Below are positions 1-10,300 of a stretch of 64,000 nt of DNA, one piece after another. Below the pieces are notes generated by a model. That model did no database searches. It worked only from the letters and a program-made list of their open reading frames with translations, and was not told the origin of the DNA. Each line of letters opens with the position of its first letter. Positions within the stretch are counted from its first letter, which is position 1. A program made the position numbers and the translations under genes. The stretch covers positions 1 to 64,000 of the forward strand of contig CAYNRE010000030.1 in the NCBI GenBank assembly GCA_964399535.1, written 5' to 3'. The stretch comes from CAYNRE01 sp964399535. Its GTDB lineage: Bacteria; Planctomycetota; Planctomycetia; Pirellulales; CAYNRE01.

Positions 1-672
1 TCGGCCATCGCGAAGCTCGTTTTTGCTTGCCACCGCACTTCTCCACCGTTTTTCTGCCGATTAAACGGTCGCCCGACCCCGGCCAAGTCGAAGGGCCCTT
101 CCCGGGTTACGCTCCCAGGGAATCAGGCCATTATGGACCAAACCCCAAAATCGCGCTACCAAGTCGGTCGCCGCGAAACGACCGGGACGCTGTCCCAAAG
201 CCACCACATGCCGCGGCAGACTGGGAACTCTGGCTCGCTGCACGCCCCTCATCCAGGGGTGTGATCGCTGACTTAGGCACACCTCGCATGCCCCTGACCT
301 TGCGCGAACCTGGCTGGCTCGAGCGGGCTCCTTCTGTCGTGGGCGGCCCACCCCGCGAATCGGCCAACCGTGTCGTGAGCTGGGGCGACGTAACGGCCGC
401 GCCTACATCCAGAGTGGCGTCGAGGGACCTGGCCCGAAGACACGCCCGGCAACCTGACCGATGGGTCAAGGTGCCAACGCCAGCCCGGAAAGGGACCGAT
501 GCCTCTTCAGAGCTCCGCCCCACGACGCGTGGGAGCGTCGTGCAACTCGAGCGGCCCGCTTGCCGACCGGCTTCCTGGACGACCGCCTCGCCCGGGCCAC
601 GGCATGCCCGCGATGCGCCCCAGCGGCTGTTCTCAGGGCCTCTAAACGGGCTTTGACCCCTGGCGGCGAGCA
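1..672. other. Left-edge stretch with no supportable gene
   Basis: Open frames exist on both strands because the sequence is GC-rich, but their translations are Arg/Pro/Ala-rich without any recognisable domain, and none has a convincing ribosome-binding site. A 12-bp perfect palindrome (GAAGGGCCCTTC) lies at 90-101. I see no RNA gene, transposase remnant or promoter that I could defend. Confidence 0.5.
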
Positions 673-1263
673 GTGTCGCCCGAGCGCCCCTGCGGCGAGC
701 TGGCGCTTTCGGGCTGCTCTGGCTCTGCCATGGGCAGCTGCACCCCTCACCCGATCCGGAGCCCGGTTGCCATGCGCGATGGCCATGCGCTGGAGTTGGT
801 TTACGGCACGATCACCAGTCGGCTCGGGCTGGAAGGAGCACTGCTCTTTTTGCCGCGGCCCCAGGCGATTTGGCTGGTTCAGGTTTGGAAATCGGTCCGC
901 GGCAGCCGCACCTGGCGCCAGTTTCAGCAGGAATGCCCGCCGGCAGACGCCCAGGAGATCTCCAGCCAATTCGCCCTGCTCAACGGCCGTCGTCCCCAGC
1001 CCGAGGAACCGCTCGACCTGACGTTTTGGATCGAGGGCCAGTATTGGCCGCCACCCCGGCGAAGCCTGATGGTTCAGGAACTCCCCCCAGAAATCCTCCG
1101 CCGCCACGGCAGGTCCCAGAGAACCGTCTCACGCCGCCGCGAATTCGAAATCCCGCTCGAGGCCGAAACGGCCATCGTCGCCGACTTGACCGCCTTCGGC
1201 TACCGCTGCCAGCGGGATCAACCGCTGATCGACGCGACCTGGAGCGGACACTGGTCCGACTAG
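673..1263 (+). CDS. Hypothetical protein, paralogue of the 35054-35659 product
   Basis: 196 aa if started at GTG 673; ATG 730 or ATG 772 are alternatives and no Shine-Dalgarno sequence decides between them. I do not recognise the family. It is clearly homologous to the protein at 35054-35659: both share a VYG-x-ISSR/ITSR-xGLE stretch followed by LLFLP, a PxxPLDL segment followed by WPPxRRxLM, and an almost identical C-terminus (LIDATWxxxWxD). No signal peptide or membrane segment is visible, so it is probably cytoplasmic. The gene lies 51 nt upstream of the 761-aa gene and may be co-transcribed with it. Conservation of the C-terminus between two copies argues that it is a real gene although its function is unknown. 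Confidence 0.6.
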   Translation: MSPERPCGELALSGCSGSAMGSCTPHPIRSPVAMRDGHALELVYGTITSRLGLEGALLFLPRPQAIWLVQVWKSVRGSRTWRQFQQECPPADAQEISSQFALLNGRRPQPEEPLDLTFWIEGQYWPPPRRSLMVQELPPEILRRHGRSQRTVSRRREFEIPLEAETAIVADLTAFGYRCQRDQPLIDATWSGHWSD

Positions 1264-1314
1264 CTCAGCAACACCCCATTACCGGTAACCCCCTCCCCGC
1301 CAGGAACCAAGACC

Positions 1315-3600
1315 ATGCCTGCCGAACCGATTCAGCCGGAGACCCTCTCCGGTCCATCCCCGCTTCCAGAGATCATATGGCTAGCCCGGCTCCCCGGCCC
1401 GGCGGCCCCTCCCTGGACCCCGCTGACCCGGGTCTCCTCGGCCAGCGACCTCCCGCCGCACCTGCTCCTCGGCGACCGTGATGACGGCAGCTTCCAGGCG
1501 GATGAACAGGGCTGGCGGATCCGCTATCCGGGGGACCATCCCCAAACCTTTTTGGAACTCGCGTTCGACCGGCCAGCCCAGCAGTGCCGACTGGTGCAAG
1601 TGGTCCGCCGCACCCGGCTGGTCACTCACTTTCGGCCGGAAGCCTGGGGCGAACCGTCGCTGCTGCCAACCGAGCAGTATCTGCACCCTGACTGGTTCGA
1701 ACGGCTACAGCTGCGGCTGCACCGGCGGTACCTGATCCGGCTCGAATTCGAACGCTATCAGGCGCCCGAGTTGCAATTGCCGGAGGGGGTTCGCTGGGTG
1801 CTGTTCCAGCCCGTGCCCATCGAGCAACTGCGCAGTTGTCAGGCCTGGGCCGAGCAGTTCTCCCAATCGGCGACCGTTCATGGCCCAACCGAGATCGCGC
1901 TGGCCCTGGGCAACAGTTCGATTACCGACGTTCCCACGCATGGCAGAACACCATATCGGTACGATCTGCCAAAGTATTCCGACGAACGTGCCTGGTGGAA
2001 TTTCGGGTTTCCCGTAACCGAACCCTCGACCCTGGTGAACGGGCCGTGCATGTTCCCCATCGTGACCACCTCGCGGCGGCACTACACGCTCATCGTCTTT
2101 ACTTGGTTTCGGGACCTGGAGACGGTTGTCGACGATCTCTATCGCCATCGGCTGATCGGCTTCGCACACCCGCGGAACCGTCGGCAAAGGGGGGTTTGGA
2201 CCTCTGCTCCGTTTCCTGAAAACGAGGAATTCTCGGCGCTCGCGCTGCCTCTCTCTCATGCCCTGAACCAGACTTGGGAGCGATTTCGCTACCCTTTCCG
2301 CTGGTTCGATCTGCGGCTGTCCGACTTCCATCCGGTGTGCCAGCAGATCGCCACGGGCGAGGCTCCCTCGCAGGACAGAACCGACCAACTCCTCGAGCAG
2401 GCGATCCAAGCAGTGAAGCCGCTCGGGTGGCAGGGCGAGGTTCCACCCATTTGGTTCAACGCCTTTCCTCAATGCGACCCGGCCGCCTGGGCCGACAAGC
2501 AGCTAAGCCTGCCGCCCCGCCTGCGAGTCATTTGGCTGGCGAAGATTGCTCCGCCGCCAGCGGGTCGCTGGTGCCCTCTATCCCAAGTAACTTCCGCCTG
2601 GGATCTTCCCGCCCGATTGCTCTTGGGAGACCGGGACACGGCCAGTTTTCAGTCCGACGAGCGGGGCTGGCGAATCCGCTATCTGGGTGACCAGCCGGGG
2701 ATCGAACTGCAACTCGCGTTGGACCGCACGACCCAGCGTTGCCGGCTGGAACAGACCATCCGGAAGACCCGCCTGGTCTCGGAATTCGAACCAAATGACT
2801 GGAATCCGACCCAAGCGCTGTCCCCTGAGCAGTACCTGCACCCCGACTGGTTCGAACGGCTAAAACTGCGGCTCCAGCGGCGTTATCATCTCCGCGTCCA
2901 ATACGATCCGCAGCGGCCGCCGGCGGTTCATCTGCCGGACGGAGTCCGGTGGGTAGTCTATCAACCGGTGCCCGCTGATCGGTTGCGGGCCTGCCGAGAG
3001 TGGGCCCACCGATTCGCCCAGAAAGCAACGGTTCACGGTCCGACCGAGATCGCTCTGGCGGTGGGCACAAGCATCCTCGTTGATAAGCCCCCAGCGGGTA
3101 AACATCCACCTCGGCACAGTCTGCAAAAACAATCCGACGCGCGTGTCTTGCGGACGTTTGGATTTCCGGCGTGCCGTTACTCGTTCGTGAGCTACGGACG
3201 ATTCATGAAGCCGATCGTAAACACCTATCGGCGGCATTACACGCTAGTGGTCTCGACTTGGCTTCGGGACCTGGAGACGGTCGTCGACGATCTCTATCGC
3301 CATCGACTGATCGGTTTCTCACACCCGAGAGACCGTCGGCGAAAGGATGTCTGGTCGTCGGTTCCGTTTCCTGAAAACGAGGAATTCTCGGCGTTTGCGC
3401 TGCCTCTTTCGAATTCGCTAAACCGGCACTCCTCAGTCTCTTTCGAGTACCCAACTCACTATTTCACCCTGTATCCGGACGACTACCAACCAGTATGGGC
3501 GCAGATCGCCGCCGGACAGGTGACGGTGGTTGACTATGTCGACCGACTAATCGAGGAAGCGGAGCGCAGAATCCAAGGACATGCAAATTCCGCCAGCTAG
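1315..3600 (+). CDS. Hypothetical protein made of two tandem ~355-residue repeats
   Basis: 761 aa from ATG 1315. The protein is an internal duplication: residues about 18-375 and 400-755 are homologous along their whole length. Shared landmarks include an IWLA start, LLLGDRD, GWRIRY, EQYLHPDWFERL, TVHGPTEIAL, a DLETVVDDLYRHRLIGF block and PFPENEEFSA. The last two blocks are nearly identical at DNA level too (about 2101-2250 against 3256-3405), pointing to a recent duplication or ongoing gene conversion. I recognise no domain, signal peptide or membrane segment. It follows the 673-1263 gene on the same strand. The conserved Asp, His and Arg residues could be catalytic, but nothing visible proves an enzyme. 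Confidence 0.7.
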   Translation: MPAEPIQPETLSGPSPLPEIIWLARLPGPAAPPWTPLTRVSSASDLPPHLLLGDRDDGSFQADEQGWRIRYPGDHPQTFLELAFDRPAQQCRLVQVVRRTRLVTHFRPEAWGEPSLLPTEQYLHPDWFERLQLRLHRRYLIRLEFERYQAPELQLPEGVRWVLFQPVPIEQLRSCQAWAEQFSQSATVHGPTEIALALGNSSITDVPTHGRTPYRYDLPKYSDERAWWNFGFPVTEPSTLVNGPCMFPIVTTSRRHYTLIVFTWFRDLETVVDDLYRHRLIGFAHPRNRRQRGVWTSAPFPENEEFSALALPLSHALNQTWERFRYPFRWFDLRLSDFHPVCQQIATGEAPSQDRTDQLLEQAIQAVKPLGWQGEVPPIWFNAFPQCDPAAWADKQLSLPPRLRVIWLAKIAPPPAGRWCPLSQVTSAWDLPARLLLGDRDTASFQSDERGWRIRYLGDQPGIELQLALDRTTQRCRLEQTIRKTRLVSEFEPNDWNPTQALSPEQYLHPDWFERLKLRLQRRYHLRVQYDPQRPPAVHLPDGVRWVVYQPVPADRLRACREWAHRFAQKATVHGPTEIALAVGTSILVDKPPAGKHPPRHSLQKQSDARVLRTFGFPACRYSFVSYGRFMKPIVNTYRRHYTLVVSTWLRDLETVVDDLYRHRLIGFSHPRDRRRKDVWSSVPFPENEEFSAFALPLSNSLNRHSSVSFEYPTHYFTLYPDDYQPVWAQIAAGQVTVVDYVDRLIEEAERRIQGHANSAS

Positions 3601-3875
3601 CGGCCCTCGGCCGCCCAAGGCACGGCCCCCACCCGCGGTGATTAAAATCGGCGGACATCACTTGGTCGGTCGTCGCCCCCGGGTGGTTGCAGCTGCCACG
3701 CAAGACTTGCGTCAAGCTTCAGAGGTTGGTCTCGCTCGTGCACGGCGAACCGATCCTGATCGAGGTTCCACCGAAACTGGGCCTCGATCGGCCGGCTAGC
3801 TAGCCCGAGACACTCTTTCGCGAGCGCAGCGGTCTGAGTAAGATCGATCAGCACTCGCATCAACTAGCACAAACG

Positions 3876-4343
3876 ATGGGTAACCCGACGGACCGAGCGA
3901 AAGCTGGATGTAAGCGTCATGTGCTGACCAACGCGGGGGGCATTCCTATGGCGGTAACAACAGCGCCGGCCAATACGCGCGATGACCAGGTTGCGCTGCC
4001 GCCCTTGGTCCATATGCCGCCCGTCTCCGGGCCAAAGGGCCGACCACGCACCAACCCCAAAGCCCTGCAAGGCTACGCGGGATATGGTTCGGTCACTCTG
4101 GCGGCACTGATCGAATGGCTTGGACTTACACCGATCCTGGCCCCGCTCAGCAAAGCTCAACCGCATGGCAGTGACCTGGGCACAACTCGCTACGTCGTCG
4201 AACGCACACTCAGTTGGTTCAGTAACTTCAGCCGGCTGATGTTGTGCTACGAACGATGCGGAACGCACTTCCAAGCCTTTCACGAATTGGCCGCAGCCAC
4301 CCTCTGCGCCCATCGATGCGCCCAATTGACAATCTGGTTTTGA
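3876..4343 (+). pseudogene. IS5-family transposase remnant (C-terminal half, catalytically broken)
   Basis: The 155-aa frame resembles the central and C-terminal part of an IS5/ISL2-type DDE transposase: NPTDR near the start, then KRHVLTNAGGIP, a GRPR segment and the C-terminal RYVVERTLSWF block carrying the DDE glutamate. The motif that normally reads GDRGYDS is here GYAGYGS, so the second catalytic aspartate is gone. The N-terminal domain is absent; 3601-3875 upstream holds no readable transposase frame or other gene. It is a decayed element directly against the start of the sacsin-like gene and marks one edge of that module. Confidence 0.75.
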
Positions 4344-4356
4344 ATCAGCGTTTAAG
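4326..4356 (+). promoter_or_regulatory. Candidate outward promoter at the end of the IS5 remnant
   Basis: A perfect TTGACA (4326-4331) lies in the last codons of the transposase remnant. A weak -10 (TTTAAG, 4351-4356) follows at a long 19-bp spacing. It points into the sacsin-like gene, whose only other upstream sequence is about 20 nt. A start near 4362 would favour translation from TTG 4389, which has AAGGGTGG at 4374-4381. The -10 match and spacing are poor, so this is tentative. Confidence 0.35.
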
Positions 4357-4388
4357 TCGTCCCTTTGAAATGCAAGGGTGGTGCCTCT

Positions 4389-7300
4389 TTGAAATACAAG
4401 TTAACACGCCGACCCGACGCGCGAATCGTTCGGAGCGGGCTGGATGAAGTCAAAGCGATTCAATCGCTGCTTGCCGACGTTTACAAAGATGTCGGCGACG
4501 GGCGGACGCTGCTTCGGGAGCTAGTTCAGAATGCGGACGACGCTCGGGCCTCGCGATTGTTGTTTGTAGCGATGGAACGTGGATGGTCCGGTGCCCGCAA
4601 CAGCTTGCTCCGTGGAGCCGGCCTGCTTGTGGTGAACGATGGAGCTTTCACTGCGACTGATTGCGAGGCGCTACATCAAGCCATCGGGGGCTCCAAAGCG
4701 GAGGAGGCCGAGAAGATTGGCCGATTTGGCATTGGTCTCAAGAGTGTCTTCCATATTTGTGAAGCCATGGTTTACGTAGGTGCAGAGGGAGGCACGCTGA
4801 GACCTGGTGCGTTGAATCCCTGGGCTGGCACCGCAGCGCAGGGAGACGCAGATCCGCTGCATCCGGATTGGGACAAAGTCGAAAATGATGATGTCAAGTG
4901 TCTATTAAGAGCGGCGATATGTCTTTTGGGAGCGTTCGACAATGGCCTGCTACTGTGGATCCCACTGCGATGTGCTGCGCATCTTGACCGAGCTGAAGAC
5001 CGGCAGTACGGACTTGGGCAGTTTTGCCCGGTTCCGAGCGAGTTGCAGAAGTGGTTTAGTCGTTCAGCCGCGCTCAGGCTGTTGCTCGCACAGTGCGGCA
5101 GTATCCGTTCGGTCGAAGCCGATAGCGCCGGCACGGCCGACGCCTTGACTTCGCGGACTCAGCTGGTGCGGGTCCACCGCGCACAGTCTGACAGCGGGGA
5201 AGTGTGGGTCGGCAGATACCGCGATGACGAACCTGTGCCGGATCGTACCTTTCGGGGAAGCATCGAGCATGGTAACGGCCGGACAATCGTTGTTGGCGTT
5301 GAGGCACTGGGACTGCAATCCCTGCGTGAACTGCGAACTCGACCAGGCTGGCCGTATGAGCCCAAGTTGCATGATGGGCGATACAAGTGGGTTCCAAGGA
5401 AGGCTCTTGGCCACGCGGCCATTACGGTCCTGCGGCCTGAGGGCATCACAGCGGAACATGATCGAGCCCGTTTTCGGTGGGCCGTCTTTCTGCCCCTGGA
5501 TGACGATCCAGCGCCGCGTGACAACGCAGTCGTAGAGACCTTGGGAAACGCTTCTGGGGAAGATGGGTGGGAAATCATTCTGCACGGCTATTTTTGGCCG
5601 TCTCAGGATCGGAGATCGATCCCCGGAGTTACCGATAGTGACGCTGGGACAGGCGAGAATGAAGTGCGGCTGCAGTGGAACCGGGCTGTTCGAGATGAGC
5701 TTCTCCTTCCCCGTCTCCCATCGGTGCTGGCGCTCGCCGTCCAAGGACTCCCCGAACGCGTGGCGTGGCAACTACTGGAGGGCGTAGTTGGTTCGCGAAT
5801 TGTACGATCAAACCTGGCCGCGGTCACACGGCAACATCTGTTACTGCCGGTCATCACTGAGGACGGCGTCAGTTGGGCTCCAACCGGCACCGATAGATCA
5901 GTATTGTCTCTCCCGCAGTGGATTCAGGCTCCCAGAGAGCTTCGGAAGGCGTTCTTGACGGAGGCAAGCCACCACAATCAAGACGTCGTGTTCATTGAGG
6001 CAGATGCGCCCCGTATCGGAGGCACGCCTGATAATTGGCCTGCATGCTGGCTGCGTAGTCTTTTGAAGTGTGTTGCTGAAAAGAATCTTCATGCAGTTCA
6101 AGGATTGCGTTGGATCAGTGGACTTCTTCGCCATGTTCTGGGAAATGAAGTGAGCAGCGACGATGAGCGTGCGGTCGTCGTCGCCCGGTGGCTGGCCGAA
6201 AAAATCGCTGAAGGAGCCTTGACTTCCACGACGGCAGCCACGTCCACACCTGAGCGAGACCAATTGCGGACGGCGTGGCGAGAACTGTTCGAGGGAATGC
6301 CGCGAGGCTGGTTGTTGGATGTCCCGTTAGAGTGCCAGCCCGCCGTGCTGGAGTTGGCCGCTGAGGGAATCGTCGGTGAGCGATTCGTTCCCATCCCTCT
6401 TGGCCGTCGCTCGGGCCAAACCAGCCCATCGCAGCTTGATCCGGCGCGGCTGGACAGCGCGTTACTGTATCTCGGACAACAGCTGCGAATCACGGAGGGA
6501 GTATCACAGCGCGCACAGCAGGCACGAATTCTCCTGGCGGAGAAGCTTCTCTCGGTGCGCGGTCCGCGACCACTGGGCGATGGACTTGCGAGCCTGCCTC
6601 TGCTACGCGCCCGAAGGCTTCCGGTTGATAAGGATGAAGCGTGGTCAGTGGGTGATCTGCAGCAGGCAGCTTCACGACAGCGCGTGTTCTCTCGACCGAG
6701 TGTCGGGGAGGAAGACGGCGGTTCGAGCGAATTCGCGGCGGATTCGAAGCAAGCCGCAATGGAGCTGGCGTGGGCGATTGGTGACACTGTGTGGCTGGTC
6801 GATCCGGCGGTCGCGTCAATGGCTCAGATCCCGGGCGCCACCTCTGAAGCACTGGCCCGCGCAGTGCTTCGCGCAACCACGATCGAATCAGACACCACGG
6901 AGCGGATTTCGCTGTTGAAGCGGCTCGCCTACAGTGCCACAAGCTCAGACGTCCGGGGTGCAGTGCGATTGCTGTTAACCGGCCGCAGGACGGCGTTAGG
7001 AGAGGACGGTGATCTTTTCTACGTTCGTAGCCAGGACTCGAACCGGGACGCGAACTGGAAGTCTCTGGAGTTGTTGCTGCAGCTTCTGAAGCGAACTGAG
7101 TGCGCTGTTGAGTCTGTCCTGGTCGAACCACTCCCGCATATTCTCGTCCAGGACCTGCGTATCAGGGCTGTGGATTCTGGAGTGTTGCGCCAGTTGCTGT
7201 CGGCAGCGGTCGAGGGACCTGCCGAATGGACTTCGCTAGAGCGGCGAGAAGCACTTCTCTTGCTTCGGCAGCTGTTTGGTACGACAGATAGCGACCGGGC

Positions 7301-10300
7301 TGACTGGCGACGGATGCCTTTGCACCGTCGGCTTGGTGGAACTAGGGGTCCGATCGACGATAGGACCTTGCGTGCCAAGGGCGAAGTGGCACTACCAGTG
7401 GACCTTGAGGCAGAGGTTCGGCTGTTGGAACCGGATGCAGAAGTATCTGACCTCTATCAGGACGTCCCAGAGCTCGACAAAAGCGGCTTATTGCACATGC
7501 TATTGCAAAGGCCGAAGCCGCAGCGCTTCGCGACCCGGATCGTGCAGATGCTTTCCTCAGAAGACGGACGGGAAGTGCTGCTGCCCAGCGACAAGAAGTT
7601 GCGAGAGCAACTGAAGAACTCGGCCTGGCTTCCAGAGGCCGGTCAGCGCGCAGGTGTTGCTCCCCTGTATGTGCTGACGGTTCCGGACGAGTTGCATAGA
7701 GCCTTTCTTCCGCTGGCGGCACTGGGGGTCTTGGGCAACTATCGATTGCCCACGGAGATCGAGTCCTCCGTCTGGGCCAACGCGAAAGCGGTTGTGGTCG
7801 AGCTTTTGGGACGTCCAAGTCGAGCTGATCAAGTTCGGCGCGCCGCAAGTGCCATCGACGGAAGTCATCTCCCCCAGGCGAATGGAGGGAAGTACGTGAT
7901 CCTGCCGGAGCCGGGACGCCTGGAGATCACAGTATTGGACGATGCATTGCAGACTCCACTCCCGGGATCGCATCTTGGTTGGGGAATTGTGAAAGCAGCT
8001 GCGAACGCCGTCGGGGCGACTGGTCAGAGTCTAGCTGAAGCCACAAGCTCTGCGAGCGACGCCGTACTGGCCATCGGCCGCGCATTGTGCGGGCCGGTAT
8101 CCACGCAGCTGCAGGTCAAAATGCTCAAAACGGTGGCCGCCACGCGCCCTGGCCGGGATGCCCCCGGTGGCCGGTTGTTTCGGGTGCTGCTGGAGGTGTT
8201 TAGTCAAGGATCACGGTTCTTCGAGGAGGTACTTCCGGAGATCAGGCTACCTACGCAGGACGGACAATGGAACGAACCTCGTGAGATCGCCCGCTCCGAA
8301 TCGGGCGTGGCCAGGCGCCATCGTGTGGCCGCCGATCTCCGCACATGGCTTCGTCTCGACTCGGATGAACCAATTCGCCAAGAAGCACTACAGCGGACAA
8401 CCCGTCCGACCGCGGTTGACACATCCCTCGCGTTGGCAAAGTACTTCGAGCCCTGGGCGGGCAAGGTGCCCGCTGGAGCAGTCGGAGGGTTCTTGAGTCT
8501 TCTCGGGAAAGGCCGAGACGGGGCCATCTTAACGCTCGCTCAGAACTGGCTCGGAGATGACGTTAGTGTCGAGGGGATGCACCGGGAATTGTTCGGCGAC
8601 GCGGATGCTCTGCGTGGCATCCGCGTGTTTTTTTCCGGCTGCGTCGCCCGCGGACAGCGCGCGGAGGTCCTGAACTTGCTCGGGGCGCGGGTCGAAATGG
8701 AGGCTGACTCGGACGATTCGACGATCTTCGCCGCAGATCCAGAACGGCTCGATCACTGGTGCGGGGATTTCTGGAACCCGCACTTGGGGGACGTGGAGGT
8801 GGGGTCTTCCCGCAACGCTCAGGGAAGAACCTTTCTACAGTTCTGGAGCCTGAATCTGCGCGATGTGGAACCACAGAAGAGAACGTCGCATGAACTTCTT
8901 CAGCTGCTGAGCGGCACCTTGCAATGGTGGGCCATACGGGTCCTGCAACTAGACCGGACAAAGGTTGATGCTTGGTGGTCGCGTTGGGGAACCGGTTCGC
9001 AGGCGGAAGTTGGACCTGTCCAGGCATCGATCCTCGCGAACTTGCCGCGGACTCTCCGGGATCTCAATGTGCGGGAATGCGAGCCTCTGCGTGATGCTCT
9101 GAGAAATGCCGAGCGCGCACAGCGTCGGCGCGAGCAGACACAATCGGGCGAGGCGGTCGAAGCTGAGCGATGGGCGCTGGACAAACTGGCTCGTCTGATT
9201 CGAAAAGACTTAGCGCACCAACGGTTCTTGTGGGAGCGCGTCCAGGACCTGATAGGGCGTTACGGATACCGCCGCGATAGCGTGCTCCTGGAACTCGTGC
9301 AGAATGCCGACGATGCCCTCGCTCAAGCCGCAGAAATCAGCCCAGTTGTGCTGCCGACTGAAGTGCGCCAGCTGGTAATCCGTATCCACCAAGTGAGCGG
9401 CATTCCGACCATCGATGTGACGCACTACGGCCGACCGATCAATGATGACGGTGGCGCATCTTTTCCAGCTGGACGCGACCGCGAATGGGATCAGGATCTG
9501 TACTTCATGATGCTGCTGAACCTCAGCGGTAAACCGGGTGAAGCCCCTGGAGTCGCGGCCACAGCGTCGACGACGGGACGTTTTGGACTGGGATTCAAGT
9601 CAGTCCACTTGGTAACGAAGCGTCCCTTCATCGTCAGTGGGTTCCTGGCTTTTTCCATTGTTGGAGGGCTCTTGCCGCTGGAAAGTCCGGTTCCCGACGA
9701 ACCTGACTTGGCACCAGTGGCAGGCCATCGTGTGACGCGAGTCAGATTGCCGCTGCGAGACGATCAAGAAGCACCGGGGCTCGTTGAGGAGCTGTTTCGT
9801 CGATTCCGTTATACGCGGGCCCTGCTGCCAGCATTCTCCCGACAGTTGCGCGAGATTGTTGTCGATGGTGGGCCATTTGCAGGCATTAGCACTTTCAACG
9901 GAGTACCAGTCGGTGGTGCATCTGGTTGGTGCGTTGCAGCCGAAGCGGCCGAGTTTCCCGGCAAAGGACAATGGCGAATCTTACGTTTTCGACCTGCTGA
10001 TGCAGGTGGGGCGACCGGAACGGCGGCCATTGCCGTGGGGCTCTTCGAAGGAATGCCCATGGAGTTCCCCGCAGAATTGCCGTTCTTGTGGAACGTGGCC
10101 CCGACCAGCGAGGGCTGGGGGTGCGGATACGCTGTCAACGGTCCATTTAAGCTTGATCCGGGCCGGACTCACGTGTCCCTTGACGACCCTGCAACGCTCC
10201 AAGTGGTTGATCTGCTCGGCGTCGCACTCGGAAAGGGACTGATTGAATTGCACGATGCCCTGACCGGGGCGACCGTCGACGAGGAATGCGGGCTTCCGTC

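Noticed and set aside
27..656. 209-aa open frame at the left edge
   Set aside because: No ribosome-binding site, no recognisable domain and an Arg/Pro/Ala-rich composition typical of chance frames in GC-rich DNA.
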